Position numbers and translations under genes: made by a program. This document shows, in pieces, positions 44,811-56,006 of a stretch of DNA of 64,000 bases (the stretch's first letter is position 1; the number at the start of each line of letters is the position of its first letter). The notes under the pieces were generated by a model. It worked only from the letters and a program-made list of their open reading frames with translations. It did not search any database and was not told the DNA's origin. The DNA is taken from NCBI GenBank assembly GCA_001936135.1, contig CP012809.1:2529501-2593500 (forward strand), written 5' to 3'. The DNA is from Saccharomycopsis fibuligera x Saccharomycopsis cf. fibuligera. Taxonomy: Eukaryota; Ascomycota; Saccharomycetes; Ascoideales; Saccharomycopsidaceae.

Positions 44811-46223
44811 TTAGAAACAGCAGAGTTTAGAAAAAAACCCGCCGGATTCCTCTTCGTCCTTGCCTTGCTTTTGAGACGCACGAACTCTAGCATCAACAGC
44901 AGCATTAGTGCCAGTATTATTGTTAGTGTTGCTTCTGAGTTTACTATCGGTTTGACCATTACTGGTTTGGATATTGTGAGCTTCAACAGTGGCAATATGC
45001 TTTGGTGCAGCCACACCCGGTTGAATATTATTAACAAGATTTTGGCCACTGCTTTTTGGATTTGGAGTACGAATTGGTTGATTAGTTTGTAGTTGAGTTG
45101 CAGAAGTGTTTTTCGATGGGTATGGATTTTGCTGGTGTTGGGGCACACGACTTCTTCTTTGGCGATGATGTTTTTCTCTTTCTCCTGGTGGATTAGGGTG
45201 ACCATAACCATGCAAATTTGGCTTCTTGTTGATGGCATAATCCCAGCCTCTACCACCGTTAAGCTTCATCCAATCATATTTACCATCTGCTTTTTCTCCT
45301 ATATCATCCAAGACACTTAACAATAATCTTCTGTAGCCTTCATAGTCAGGAGTCTGATCAAATCCTAAGCTTCTAACAGTTTCCAAATATTGAGCAAATT
45401 GTCTTGGTAAACCAGCGCAAAGTTCCAATACTGGAGTGGATCTCTTTTTTTCACCAATCTTTTCATATTTCTGTTTATTGGTTGGAGCTTTCAAACCTTG
45501 CCATGGTAACTGGCCTCTTAAAAAGTAGAAAAATACATGACCCAAAGCTTCTAAATCATCCCGTCTAGACTGTTCTCTTCCTAGATGAGTATTAACAGAC
45601 ATGTATCTCGCAGTACCACTCAATGATTTTTTCTCTCTGTACGGAATATGCTGTTTTGTTCTTTGATCAATGTAAAATTTAGCCATGCCAAAATCAACCA
45701 AATGAACAGAGTTTTCATCAGTTTGACCAAGTCTGCCAATCAAGAAGTTATCTGGTTTGATATCTCTGTAAATCAAATCGTGATTGTGTATAGTCTCAAT
45801 CAAACTCAACATCTGCACGGCTACCTGAACAGTAGTTTTAACAGAAAATCTTCTTCCACACCAGTCAAACAAATCTTCCAAAGATGGACCCAATAAGTCA
45901 ATGACCAAAATGTTATGCAAACCTTCTTGACCAAAGTAGTAAGCAGAAGGTACACCTTTGCTACCAGTCAAAAACTTGTAAGTTTTGTATTCGTCTCTAA
46001 GCTGAGGGGCCTCAGTTTTTCTTGGTTCAAATTTGATGGCTACTGGGACATTATTGATAATATTGACACCTTCAAAAATGACCCCAAATGAACCTTCACC
46101 AATTTTCTTACCGATTTTGTAGTGCAAACCGACAACGGTATTGTTGCTGCTAGAATTCCCGCTAGCAGAAGACTGCTGGTGCAGGTCACCTTTTTGATAT
46201 TGGGATGACAATCTGTTACTCAT
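44811..46223 (-). CDS. YCK2: membrane-anchored casein kinase I, Yck1/Yck2 type
   Basis: 470 residues. The kinase domain (about 34-320) has the glycine loop IGEGSFGVIFEG, Lys64 in VAIKFEP, the catalytic YRDIKPDNFL with Asp154, the Asp177 of VDFGMAK and the CK1-specific LSGTARYMSVNTHLG. The tail is Gln/Asn/Ser-rich. It ends FFSKLCCF, where two adjacent cysteines should be palmitoylated by the Akr1 acyltransferase to anchor the kinase at the plasma membrane. Yck1/Yck2 regulate morphogenesis, glucose sensing and endocytosis. S. cerevisiae homologues end in -CC, so the extra terminal Phe is unusual. YCK1 versus YCK2 cannot be decided. No upstream intron is needed: the ATG at 46223 gives a normal N-terminus. 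Confidence 0.93.
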   Translation of the reverse strand: MSNRLSSQYQKGDLHQQSSASGNSSSNNTVVGLHYKIGKKIGEGSFGVIFEGVNIINNVPVAIKFEPRKTEAPQLRDEYKTYKFLTGSKGVPSAYYFGQEGLHNILVIDLLGPSLEDLFDWCGRRFSVKTTVQVAVQMLSLIETIHNHDLIYRDIKPDNFLIGRLGQTDENSVHLVDFGMAKFYIDQRTKQHIPYREKKSLSGTARYMSVNTHLGREQSRRDDLEALGHVFFYFLRGQLPWQGLKAPTNKQKYEKIGEKKRSTPVLELCAGLPRQFAQYLETVRSLGFDQTPDYEGYRRLLLSVLDDIGEKADGKYDWMKLNGGRGWDYAINKKPNLHGYGHPNPPGEREKHHRQRRSRVPQHQQNPYPSKNTSATQLQTNQPIRTPNPKSSGQNLVNNIQPGVAAPKHIATVEAHNIQTSNGQTDSKLRSNTNNNTGTNAAVDARVRASQKQGKDEEESGGFFSKLCCF

Positions 46224-47613
46224 TTCTGTGATTTAGTGATGAACTTGGCAGAAGCTGGTTGACAGTGTTTGTGAGAGTCCAGGGGAAACAAAAAAGGAAA
46301 CAAAAAGGAAATTAAGCAGAAGACAAAAAATAACGATAAACAGAGAAGTGGGCACCAAAATGATAAATGACAGACAACAAGTATAGGTGCAAATGCGACA
46401 AACGTCTAACGAAAAAACCGGATGAGTGGGCAAGGAATATGAATGATGCTAGTAGTGTGAACACGAATGTGAACGTGTAGAGCTTTAGGGACTTTGGAAG
46501 TGAGAAAGTGACAAAGAAATAACCACAAACTGGGAACAAAGCAGAGATGCAGAAAGATTATAACAGGTGAAGAGGAAAAAGTGTTGCTTTTTTTTTTTAT
46601 TTTTTTTTTTGTATTCTGTATTTTGTATTTTTTTTACTTTTTTTTTCCGCCTGAGATTTAGGTTACAGTTTGCTTTTTTTTTTTTTTTTGCTTTGTGAGT
46701 GGTAATCAGCAGCCGACTGAGAATGAGCAAAAAGAAACCAAGAAAACGAAACGGTCAACCGATGCAACAGAGACAACTAAAAGTGCCGCTGAAAGTGAGA
46801 TCTGGTTTAGGTTCACACCAACGTGGAGATTTCAGCGGTTGAGGAAGGTTCGCTGAGCAGACTATAATATTATACTCTGTATTATAGACAGTAGGAATAA
46901 CGTAGCAAATTCGTGGACGGCGCTCTGTGCAGAGACAGAATGACTGAGGTGCCAGATATGCTGTAACGCTGGGCGGTAAGTAGTGAGCGGGTGGCAGATA
47001 GGGAGACAAAACAGGAGCTATCTGGATAGAGATCACAGTAGCTATTTTGCAAACCAAATATGGACAAGAATTGTGAATGGCAAAATGGGTAGCACAAGAT
47101 AGCTCGATGGTAAGTGGTGGACAGATGGGGGTGATGAATTGAAGTAGGTTAGATATAAGTTGAGTTGAGTTGAGTTGAGTACAGCAGTTGATTAAGCGCT
47201 CATAGTGTGGCCACAGCGTAAAATATTAATAGCAGCAGGCTTTTCTGCTGTTTTTGCTCCTCGTTTCTTTTTTTTTTTGTTCTGGCTGATTATATTCTCG
47301 GGGCTCGCAACCAACAAAGATTTCTTGAGCGGAACTTGTTGCCCTGTAGACACATGCGTTGTATTGCTTCTTCTAACATGTGAGTGCAGTGAGTCTTATC
47401 GGCTGCCCGGCTCAATCACTCATGATGTGCCTTTAGCAATATTTGAGTGTCCTCTGTCTCCGACTATCATCTTAGCCAACCAATAGCAGAGGCTTCTAGT
47501 TTTATTGATAAGGCTCGAGCCGTCTGATCTTGACGTAGACTCTTCTCTACAACGATGTTTGACATGGCACTTCAACGTTTACCGTTTACCAACGCTCCCA
47601 CGGGCCACGCAAG
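46224..47613. other. divergent promoter region YCK / Zn2Cys6 factor
   Basis: No gene. T tracts lie near 46590-46690, and a (TGAGT)4 array sits at 47161-47180. The short frames seen here have no motif. Confidence 0.5.
47161..47180. repeat. (TGAGT)4 microsatellite
   Basis: Four exact pentanucleotide units in the upstream region of the zinc-cluster gene. TGAGT is half of a Gcn4/AP-1 site, but the array is more simply a slippage product. Confidence 0.7.
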
Positions 47614-49615
47614 ATGAATATCACAGAGCTCGACTTTGGAATTAATAGCAAAGGTATCAGCAGGACTAAGCGCTCGAACAGCTCACAGTTTGAAACCGCC
47701 CACAAGCGCCCAGGAACCTTCAAAAGACTCAAGTTTGTTGGTGCTTCCCCGAGATCCCGAGCCGGCTGCTTGCAATGTAAAACCAAAAAGTATGAAACGT
47801 TTAACATTTCTTTACAACTGCTTCTCATTCTTTTATCTACTTTGATACTAATAGACAATCGGTTCAACTTTACTAACATCTGACAGGAAAAAATGCGACG
47901 AAAAGAAGCCTACTTGTGGTCTTTGCGAAAGAACCAATGTTGTATGCGCATGGTCAGAAACTACTAAACCATCAGCCCAACATGGCAAGTCCTCCAGTGA
48001 TACAAGCAATGACCAACCACTAGCTAATGCTATCCAGGCATCCTCCTTTGAAACAGAACTTACAATAAGTAGCCCCGTCAGCAACATCATCTCGTCATTT
48101 CCCGACTTTGACACCGAAATAGGCATTTTCAACACTCCCGATTTCGATGATAATATCTTGACTTGGGACTTAATGAGTCAGTCCGACAACAATCCATGCT
48201 TTCCACTAACGATGGCCGCTGCCACTGAAAATTATTTGTACAATCAAATGTCTCATAGCCATCCTTTATATTATTTTCCGGAGAACTTGTGTACTGGTAA
48301 AGAGCTAAAGTACCTAGAACACTTTATCCATTCGATAGCTTCCAACATCTCAGTGGTGCCCAGCGATACTAATTACTGCTTGAATTTTTACTTGCCAATG
48401 GCAATACAAGATGATGCACTTCTAAACGCATTGATAAGCTGGGGAGGAATGTTTTTACAAGAAAACGAAGGCAGAGAATATCATCAGCGAGCAGTCACTC
48501 AAATGAATGCCAACATTGAAAAATTGTCAGCATATGATAGCACCAATAATAACAATAACAACAGCAACAGCAACAGCAACAGCAACAACAAGGATAAGTT
48601 GATCAAAACTCTTGCATGTGCCACTGTATTGCAAGCGGTAGAAATTTCTACCGGCGATGTTAAAAATTGGGTCAAGTTCTTTCGGATTTGCGCAAACATG
48701 ATTAAGCGCTTAGGAGGTATCCAAGCTTTAATCCACTCCAAAGAGGAGAAATTTCTTGCTAGTAATTTTGCCTTCCATGATCTATTGGGTACTAACTCTA
48801 TAATTAACGGCACATGCTTCCCAGTTAGTGAATACGAAAAGTTGTACGTTGATGGAGTTCAGTACATTGACTCGTTGCAAAGTTGTGTGGGGCCATTGTT
48901 TGTTATAATGGGAGACATCTTCAATAGTAGTAAGCGCTTGCGCAAGCAATTATATCAAAGCCTCGGTAATGATGGCGATAACAACAGCACATGCAGTACC
49001 TATGAGTACAACAAGACTTTAACATCCCAACAAAAAATTGGGCTTTTGAAAGAGCAGCAGCGGCAATTCCAGTTTATAGAGAGTCGTATCAACAGCGCCT
49101 ATCCAACAGCGCTGGAGATTGAGTACTTTAGCTCGATTGACCAACTTGAACACCACTTGAGGGTGTTTGAACTCTACCAGAAAGTAATAAAGATAATTCT
49201 ATTGCAGTCAATGAAAAACTTGGCTCCTGAATCTGCAGAAATTCAAATATTGGTATTGGAGTGCAGCGAGATGCTCAAAGAGCTATTTGATTCTCCAGTG
49301 AAAAGCTTGTTGTGTTTAGCGGTGGTGATTGTAGGCTTCAATACTGTTGATTTTGACGCCCGAGCTGAGCTTGCGGGTCATGTGCTGGAATTGCAACGCA
49401 GTTATAAAGCAGCTAACCTTGGAAGGGCAATGGCGGTGGTGGAGGAATCATGGCGCCAACCAATGCCAATGTCGCCGTCTTCAATCTCACCTTTGACATC
49501 ACCAAATCTTGAGAATTTGCCGCCAATGTCATGGGCACAGAATCAGCCCTCAGACTTCAGTGCTCGTATCTCTGTGGCGGTGCAAAGGTGGCAGTGGAAT
49601 CTTTCGTTAGTGTAA
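47614..49615 (+). CDS. Zn(II)2Cys6 transcription factor, one intron
   Basis: The spliced product is 634 residues: exons 47614-47789 and 47887-49615, with an intron at 47790-47886 (GTATGA donor, TACTAAC at 47871-47877, CAG acceptor). The intron splits the zinc cluster itself. Joined, it reads CLQCKTKKKKC, then DEKKPTCGLCERTNVVC, a complete C-x2-C-x6-C-x6-C-x2-C-x6-C DNA-binding motif. Without splicing the cluster is lost, so the intron is certain. The DNA-binding domain is followed by a Ser-rich linker and a helical middle region (about 200-550) like the fungal transcription-factor regulatory domain of the Uga3/Lys14 group. A poly-Asn/Ser run occurs near residue 310. Target genes are unknown. 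It lies 475 bases upstream of ERG25 on the same strand, but its zinc cluster does not look like Upc2/Ecm22. Confidence 0.85.
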
Positions 49616-50089
49616 AGTGGCTAGTGCATAAAGATGTGGATCTGGGAATATATTGGTGTTTTTAATTCATTATGGGGGTGTTTTTTTTTCTATCTTCGCT
49701 TTGGGTGTAATTCTTCGCTTAACTCGTACCGCCGCGGCTGTCTGGCTGGCCTGCAGCCTAGGATGAACGAGCAGATTAGTGACTTTATGGCACTGGTACT
49801 AGTATTTTCGTCGTATAGAATCACGTGCCTCTCGCTATCGCGCTCTCGCTTTGCTGCAGATACATCGCATCTCTGCATACGAGCGAGAACAACAAAACCA
49901 AAATGGAAAAAAAAAAGTAAAAAAAAGCAAAAAAGAAAAAACCGAAAAACCGGCGATTGCAAGATATTAATATCTGCCGATTTCCTTTTTGCTGCTGGTT
50001 TTTTACACCCAAGTGCTTATTTTACCTCACACCACAAATATTCCTCAACAGAATATTCTCTTTCGTTGCTGTCAAAGCTTCCTTCCCCA
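49616..50089 (+). other. ERG25 upstream region
   Basis: 474 bases between two same-strand genes. It contains a sterol-type element, an E-box and an A-rich 5' flank. No gene is present. Confidence 0.6.
49811..49827 (+). promoter_or_regulatory. sterol response element TCGTATA plus CACGTG in ERG25 promoter
   Basis: TCGTATA (49811-49817) is the core bound by the sterol regulators Upc2/Ecm22 in S. cerevisiae. CACGTG (49822-49827) follows four bases later. Both lie about 270 bases before the ERG25 ATG. The pairing makes sterol control of this gene plausible. Confidence 0.5.
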
Positions 50090-51222
50090 ATGTCCAATAG
50101 GTACGTCTTATTTAACTTCAATTTTTAGTGGAGATTTCTTGACGTCTTCTGCAACTGCCATGTTAATAGGCTTTCGGAGTTTTTTTTTTTTTTTTTCATT
50201 GAATCAATCACTGGATACAGTAAAAAAAAAAAAGGAAAAAAAGCTTCATTTCAAACAGCGTTTCAAGCCATTGAAGCACAAAAATACTAACATGTTTGTA
50301 TAGTAGTAACGTTTTTATTAACGCAACTTATAACCATCTTGTTGATACCAGTTTTTCTGGTACTTTCAACAACCTCAAAAATGTTCAGGAATTGAACATT
50401 TTGGAGAAATTGTGGGCCACTTACTACGGCTACATGAATAATGACATGTTTGCAACTGGTTTGTTATTCTTTTTGACTCACGAAATTATGTATTTCGGTC
50501 GTTGTTTGCCATGGTTACTCATTGACCGTATCCCATACTTCAACAAGTATAAGATTCAAGACACAAAATTGCCTTCAAACAAAGAACAGTGGGAGTGTGC
50601 TAAGTCAGTGCTCATTTCCCACTTTTTAGTTGAAGCTTTCCCAATTTGGTTGTTCCACCCATTATGTACCAGAATGGGTATTAGCTATGCCGTTCCTTTC
50701 CCATCTTTGAAGACCATTGCTTTGCAGATATGTGTTTTCTTCGTTATGGAAGATGCATGGCACTATTGGTTCCATAGAGGTTTGCACTATGGGGTTTTCT
50801 ACAAGTACATCCATAAACAGCATCATCGCTATGCCGCTCCTTTTGGCTTTGCTGCTGAATACGCCCATCCAGTTGAAGTGGCACTTCTTGGTGTTGGTAC
50901 TGTTGGCAGTCCTTTGATCTGGCTTTATTTCACTGGTGACTTGCATTTGTTCACCATTTGCCTCTGGATTTCTATGCGTTTATTCCAAGCTGTTGATGCT
51001 CATTCTGGTTATGAATTCCCATGGTCTTTGCATCATTTCTTCCCTGTCTGGGCTGGTGCTGACCATCATGATGAACATCATCATCATTTTATTGGTAACT
51101 ATGCTTCTTCTTTCAGATGGTGGGATTTCGTTTTAGACACGGAAGCTGGCTTGACTGCAAAAATCTCTCGTGAAAAGAAGATGAAGAGAGTTGCTGAGAA
51201 TAAGGCTAAGAAGGTCAATTGA
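50090..51222 (+). CDS. ERG25: C-4 methylsterol monooxygenase, 11-nt first exon
   Basis: The spliced product is 309 residues, the same length as S. cerevisiae Erg25. Exon 1 is only ATGTCCAATAG (50090-50100). The intron is 50101-50303 (GTACGT donor, TACTAAC at 50285-50291, TATAG acceptor), and exon 2 runs to 51222, giving [15 protein letters not shown]. The ER-membrane di-iron enzyme oxidises the C-4 methyl groups of 4,4-dimethylzymosterol in ergosterol synthesis. Histidine boxes are visible: HYWFH (157-161), HKQHH (174-178) and HHDEHHHHF further on. Membrane segments lie around 55-80 and 105-120. The Lys-rich C-terminus (NKAKKVN) resembles an ER-retrieval signal. Exon 2 alone has no ATG before the conserved region, so the mini-exon is needed. 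Confidence 0.95.
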
Positions 51223-52170
51223 TTTAGTCAACTAACTTATCAAAAAAAAAGTTAAGAGGTATTTATAATATTTCTATTATTCAATTCGTTATGCTTATGA
51301 TTATTGCTGCTTAATATCATCATCATTACACTAAAGGAAACTGTTTGATATCGGCGCTGTTTAATCAAACATGTTTTTGAAAAATTGACAGCAAAATTTT
51401 CTTTTTTCTTATATTATATTATAATCACTACTATATATTATTATTTTTCTTAATTCTTGATTTTCCTTTTGTTCTGCTTATTCGAGTTTGCTTTCTCTAC
51501 TCTTTTTACTAGTTAATTTTACATACAAAAATTGCTTTAATTTCATCAAATTCTGTTGCTGTTTTGTGTTAATTTTGCGTATGGGTAATCGTCATTGGTC
51601 GTTTTTTTGTTGTTTTCTCTCTTAACAATTGATCTCTTTTACGTCATTACTGGTATATTTTCGCCAATTGGGTCTTCTGCTTCTGATTTACTATATATAA
51701 GCTATAGCTTTTTGTTCTTTCAACTGGTCTCTACAATTTTTGTGACATTAATAAAGTTATGGATCAAGTACCATTATATTACATATCATTTCAACAAGAA
51801 ATATAATTAAGTATGCAAATGCAATAAAATTAAATTTTTACTATATGTATTACGTTGCTTTATTTGCTTTTCACTGATTTCGGCGCGACGCATCTTACAA
51901 ATAGAACTATGATGCTTAAAATAAAACATAAGCGTAAAATTCAAAAGCATCCACCAAACGACTATTATTCACATTATCAAATCATAATAAACTTAAATAA
52001 AATACACAGAAAGAAAAGAAGAAATTAAAACAAAAAAAAAATCAAAAAACAAAATAAAAAGCTGACCGGAAAATCAAGAAAACAAAACAAAAAGAAGTAA
52101 GGCACCAAAAATTTATAATGAACAAAAACATTAAATATCCCCAAGCATAGATCATGAAGGTTTATCAACA
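51223..52170. other. convergent intergenic region ERG25 / BRN1
   Basis: T-rich then A-rich 3' flanks of two convergent genes. No gene is seen. Confidence 0.5.
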
Positions 52171-54936
52171 CTAACCGGAACCTAATTGCTTTTCATCATT
52201 GTAAGTGATATTCAAGTCAGAAAAATCCTTTTCATTTTCAATCGTTAAGCCATGCTCGTTAGCTAAATGCAACATACAAATAAAACAAAAACTTGTACTA
52301 AGGTCCTTCTTTTCTTCAGGTGAGTACATCTTTCCAATATTATCCACCACGTTGGTGAATTTTATAATGCCCTTATTCTCCTTGCTTTTATTTTCTGCGC
52401 TTGCTTCCTTTTTGTCTTTTTCTTCATCTCCTGCATCTTCATCATTATTGAGATCATCACCAGCCTCTTCTTGCTGCTGTTTCTCAAGTTTGGCATTTTC
52501 ATAGGTGACGGACTTCCATAAATTATTCTTCAAATACTTAACATCAACACGTTTAGCAGTACGAGAAAAGTTTACGTACTCTGGGCGTATTCTTCTGCCT
52601 CCAGCAATTAAATTGGCTCCAATATTCAAATTTGTTTTAATGTCCTCGGCCTCATTACCATTTGCTGCTGCATCAACATCATTAATAATCCCATTTTCAT
52701 CTCCATGAGCTCCACCAATATCAGCAAACGTATCAAATCCTCCCATATCGTCAAACCCACCATCAAAAAAGTCGTTTCCATCATTCATATCAGCGATTAG
52801 GTCTTCTTTTTCTTCTTCTTCTTCCTTATACTTGCTAGCCCAGTAGTTTTCATCGGCAGCTTCATTTATTGCCAATTCTCTTGACTTGTTCTCATCAATA
52901 ATGTTGGTTGATATCTGCTTGCGAGACTCCCTTCTTCTCATTGATTTCACATTATCCGGTTTACAAAAAAGTTTCAATAATCTTTCAGAACCGAAAAAGA
53001 TATCCTTCGGTAGCAAGTTATTATTCTCTGACACTTGCTGCACCTTAGGCAAATCAATTCTATTACCAGATTTAAAAATCAATTCTTCGTATTCTTCAGT
53101 TAAATCGATTTCATTCAAAAAATCAATTTTAAACTCTTGCTTTTTAGGCTTCTTTGGAGCTTGTTCTTCCTTGTTCGGCTGCACCAGTTTCGTCTCACGC
53201 TTTTTCAAAGCAGAAACTTTCCAATGCTCAGGACCAGCCCAGTTAACACGCATATTTTGATCAAAATATGCCATAAGATCTCTATCCATGATTTGTTCAG
53301 ATAATTCTTCTTCGCTTTCATTCTCTTCATCAGCATCATCAAAGTTCACCTTGTTATTACCTTGTTTATTACTGCTATGATTGTCACTGTTAGAATTATC
53401 AGCAGCAAACCCATCCCCATTATTTTCACCAACATTTCCATCATCATCATTACCAAAAACTCCGGCAATCTCATCATTGGCGCTGCCAAAACTGTTATCC
53501 ATGTTATCGTCATAGCCAAAATCAAGATCATTCATGAAACCTCCGCCATTATTATCATCATCGGCTGCATTACCTAGACTTTCTTCCGGCTTTTCTGATA
53601 AAGAATTCTCAGAACCGTGGCCAAGTGGAAGGTAGTTTTTGTTATTATTGACATCACTTAAAATGGTTTTTGCCTGGTTTATATCTTTCAATACAATATC
53701 TAAGCTTTTCATAGATGGACAAAGTTCAAAGTCTTTCAAATCATCAATATCATTGTAGATAAAACTTTTTAGACCTAATACAGCTGACTCGCTTTGCTCT
53801 GTGGGTATCTCTGCAAGAATATGGTCATTATTTACTATTTCGGAATCCTTTTTATTTTGAGTTTCCTGATCATTAATTAGCGTAAAGTCGTCATCTTCAT
53901 TCTTTTCATTGTCAAGCTGCTCTTCTTTTGCATCATCAAATTCATCTTGGCTGTCATTTTGCATTTCCACATCCAGATCAGCATCCTTATCATCTGCTTC
54001 CTCTTCCTGAATTTCATCTACTTTGCCGCCATCTGACACATCTGGGGTGCTTTCTTTCAGTATGAATTGTTCTTGCCTTTTAGCTTCATCATCTGTGCTT
54101 CTTTGTCCTGCCGCATCAAAAACTATTCTTGATTCTGTATTGATGTTTAAAATGTTAAGCAATAAACTCTTTGCCCCACCTTCGTCGAACTCGGACAAAG
54201 CTCTCTTGAAAAGTGGATCAATCTCAAGTTCCTGATCAAGCTTTTTCATTCTTATGGTGTCAAAATTCACTACTGTAGAGTCTACCATACGAGCTTTATT
54301 CAATTTTTTTTTCTTTTTGGAACCATCAGCATTGACCTCATCTGTGGAATCATCTCCTTCGTGGCCTCCATTCTCTTCTGCTTCACCATTTTCACCTTCC
54401 TCGCCGTTTTCATTTTTCTTTGTTGCTAAACCAGTTAACAATCGGCCAGTCTCAGTGGCAATGGAATCAACCCTCGAGGAATAGATTTTAACGCACCCGT
54501 CCAACGTGGCCGATGCTTTTTGGAAATTGATATTGTCACCTTCTTTTAACAAGCTCATTTCATGGAAATAATCAATCAAGGCAAAGTTCCAACTATTGGT
54601 TGAATTGATCTTGTTATCAGTAGCTAATTTGATCCACTCTTCAAAATCAGCACTGGACATTTGTAATCTTGAAATTTTAGATGTAGCATTATCTTCCAAC
54701 GAGCCTCCTGATCCTCCTGCTGCTACTGTAGCTCCCAGTAGAGCAGCGCCAGAACTATTATTATCCAAAAACAGCTGATTTCCCAGGGTTCTAGCAATTT
54801 CGCTACTTTCATTCAATAAACTAGCGTCCATATTATCATCATCCAAGTCCAACTCTTTTCGCAAAAGGTCAGCGCCGCTGACCCTGCGGTTCTGCTTGAG
54901 CCGCTTTGCGATTTTTTGCGCCCGAACATATGACAT
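52171..54936 (-). CDS. BRN1: condensin kleisin subunit Brn1 / CAP-H
   Basis: 921 residues from the ATG at 54936. The frame is open further upstream but has no earlier ATG. Brn1 closes the Smc2-Smc4 ring and is needed for mitotic chromosome compaction. The kleisin N-terminal block is diagnostic: FEEWIKLATDNKINSTNSWNFALIDYFHEM, then NFQKASATLDGCVKIYSSRVDSIATETGRLL. Later conserved parts are YFDQNMRVNWAGPEHWKVSALKK, RRIRPEYVNFSRTAKRVDVKYLKNNLWKSV and the winged-helix end TSFCFICMLHLANEHGL. Long acidic Asp/Glu/Asn-rich stretches separate them, making the protein longer than S. cerevisiae Brn1 (754). It is divergent from POP5 with a 503-base shared promoter containing CACGTG. Confidence 0.93.
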   Translation of the reverse strand: MSYVRAQKIAKRLKQNRRVSGADLLRKELDLDDDNMDASLLNESSEIARTLGNQLFLDNNSSGAALLGATVAAGGSGGSLEDNATSKISRLQMSSADFEEWIKLATDNKINSTNSWNFALIDYFHEMSLLKEGDNINFQKASATLDGCVKIYSSRVDSIATETGRLLTGLATKKNENGEEGENGEAEENGGHEGDDSTDEVNADGSKKKKKLNKARMVDSTVVNFDTIRMKKLDQELEIDPLFKRALSEFDEGGAKSLLLNILNINTESRIVFDAAGQRSTDDEAKRQEQFILKESTPDVSDGGKVDEIQEEEADDKDADLDVEMQNDSQDEFDDAKEEQLDNEKNEDDDFTLINDQETQNKKDSEIVNNDHILAEIPTEQSESAVLGLKSFIYNDIDDLKDFELCPSMKSLDIVLKDINQAKTILSDVNNNKNYLPLGHGSENSLSEKPEESLGNAADDDNNGGGFMNDLDFGYDDNMDNSFGSANDEIAGVFGNDDDGNVGENNGDGFAADNSNSDNHSSNKQGNNKVNFDDADEENESEEELSEQIMDRDLMAYFDQNMRVNWAGPEHWKVSALKKRETKLVQPNKEEQAPKKPKKQEFKIDFLNEIDLTEEYEELIFKSGNRIDLPKVQQVSENNNLLPKDIFFGSERLLKLFCKPDNVKSMRRRESRKQISTNIIDENKSRELAINEAADENYWASKYKEEEEEKEDLIADMNDGNDFFDGGFDDMGGFDTFADIGGAHGDENGIINDVDAAANGNEAEDIKTNLNIGANLIAGGRRIRPEYVNFSRTAKRVDVKYLKNNLWKSVTYENAKLEKQQQEEAGDDLNNDEDAGDEEKDKKEASAENKSKENKGIIKFTNVVDNIGKMYSPEEKKDLSTSFCFICMLHLANEHGLTIENEKDFSDLNITYNDEKQLGSG

Positions 54937-55439
54937 ATTTTCTTTGCACAACACCCACACTCACACGCAAAAGAAAAAGGTCAAACAAATATTCAGAAAT
55001 AAATAAAAAGTGTCCAAAAAATAAAAGAATTTTATCTTTTCGTGATGTTGAAGACCCTGTAGAGTGTGTATTTGTGTGTGCGAGTTTCCAGTAAGCATGC
55101 AAATGAGAGAGAGCATCACAGCGAAATGGTTATACATTGCTGCTTTTGTTATTGTGAATCAGAATCATCTCTATAACGTAAACAAAACAAAAAAAAAGCG
55201 GAATTCGTCCGCAATTGATTGGGTCACGTGCTTTGTTTTCACATGGCTCTTGCGATAAGACGCGCATAAGTGCATAATTGCCTTTTTTTTTCCATTCCCT
55301 GCAGTTGTTATAGTTGATACTTATTTTTTTTTTTTTTTTTCTTGATTCTGGTGATGGTGAACAGAATGCTGTTTTGGACGAAACTCATCAGCGTTAAGCG
55401 AATAATCAAGGTTGGAATCGAAAAAAATTTCAAAAAATT
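54937..55439. promoter_or_regulatory. divergent BRN1 / POP5 promoter with CACGTG
   Basis: The 503-base shared promoter contains GTCACGTG (CACGTG at 55225-55230), a Cbf1-type site, and T tracts at 55281-55289 and 55326-55340 on the POP5 side. No other gene is visible. Confidence 0.5.
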
Positions 55440-55877
55440 ATGGTCAGGGTCAAGAACAGATACATAACTTTCAAAATCCTTTATCCTTCAGATACACTAG
55501 CTGATACTGGTACTGAAGCTACACTGAACCTCAAACTTGAAATGCACAGAGCAACGCCCACACCAGTGACAATGAAGTATCTTGCCTCGTTATTCAAGCA
55601 GCACATACAGGAAAATTTTGGGGATTATGGTCTAGGTATAGCCGGTACTTCTTTGAGTGTGCGATATTTCTCCAATCGAACATCAACAGGAATAGTGAAA
55701 GTGTCTCGTGAAGACCTTCAAATGGTGTGTTTTGCCATAATGTGCATCAACAAAATTAGCAACTTGAATGTGCTATTTCAGATTGAACGGGTCAGTGGGA
55801 CAATCAGAAAAGCACAGGATTTTTTAATAGAGCAAAACAAGGATTTGATTGATGAGATTGAAGCAATAACGCCGTAA
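55440..55877 (+). CDS. POP5: RNase P / RNase MRP protein subunit Pop5
   Basis: 145 residues, against 173 in S. cerevisiae; the acidic C-terminal tail of that protein is missing here. Pop5 is a shared protein of RNase P (tRNA 5' maturation) and RNase MRP (rRNA processing). Family marks are MVRVKNRYITFKILYP at the N-terminus, the central block NFGDYGLGIAGTSLSVRYFSNRTSTGIVKVSRED and the close VSGTIRKAQDFLIE. The start is fixed by the conserved MVR-K-RY motif. One CTG codon lies at residue 29, in a loop where the family varies. Confidence 0.92.
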   Translation: MVRVKNRYITFKILYPSDTLADTGTEATLNLKLEMHRATPTPVTMKYLASLFKQHIQENFGDYGLGIAGTSLSVRYFSNRTSTGIVKVSREDLQMVCFAIMCINKISNLNVLFQIERVSGTIRKAQDFLIEQNKDLIDEIEAITP

Positions 55878-56006
55878 TATTGTGTGGGCTTACAGTTTGG
55901 TGAATACAAAGAAGGAAAAACAAAAGTTTCTATAAACATGTTATTGTGATCATTAATTATTATATGAGAATTTGTTCTATGTATAGATGGATGGGTTGTA
56001 GTCAAG

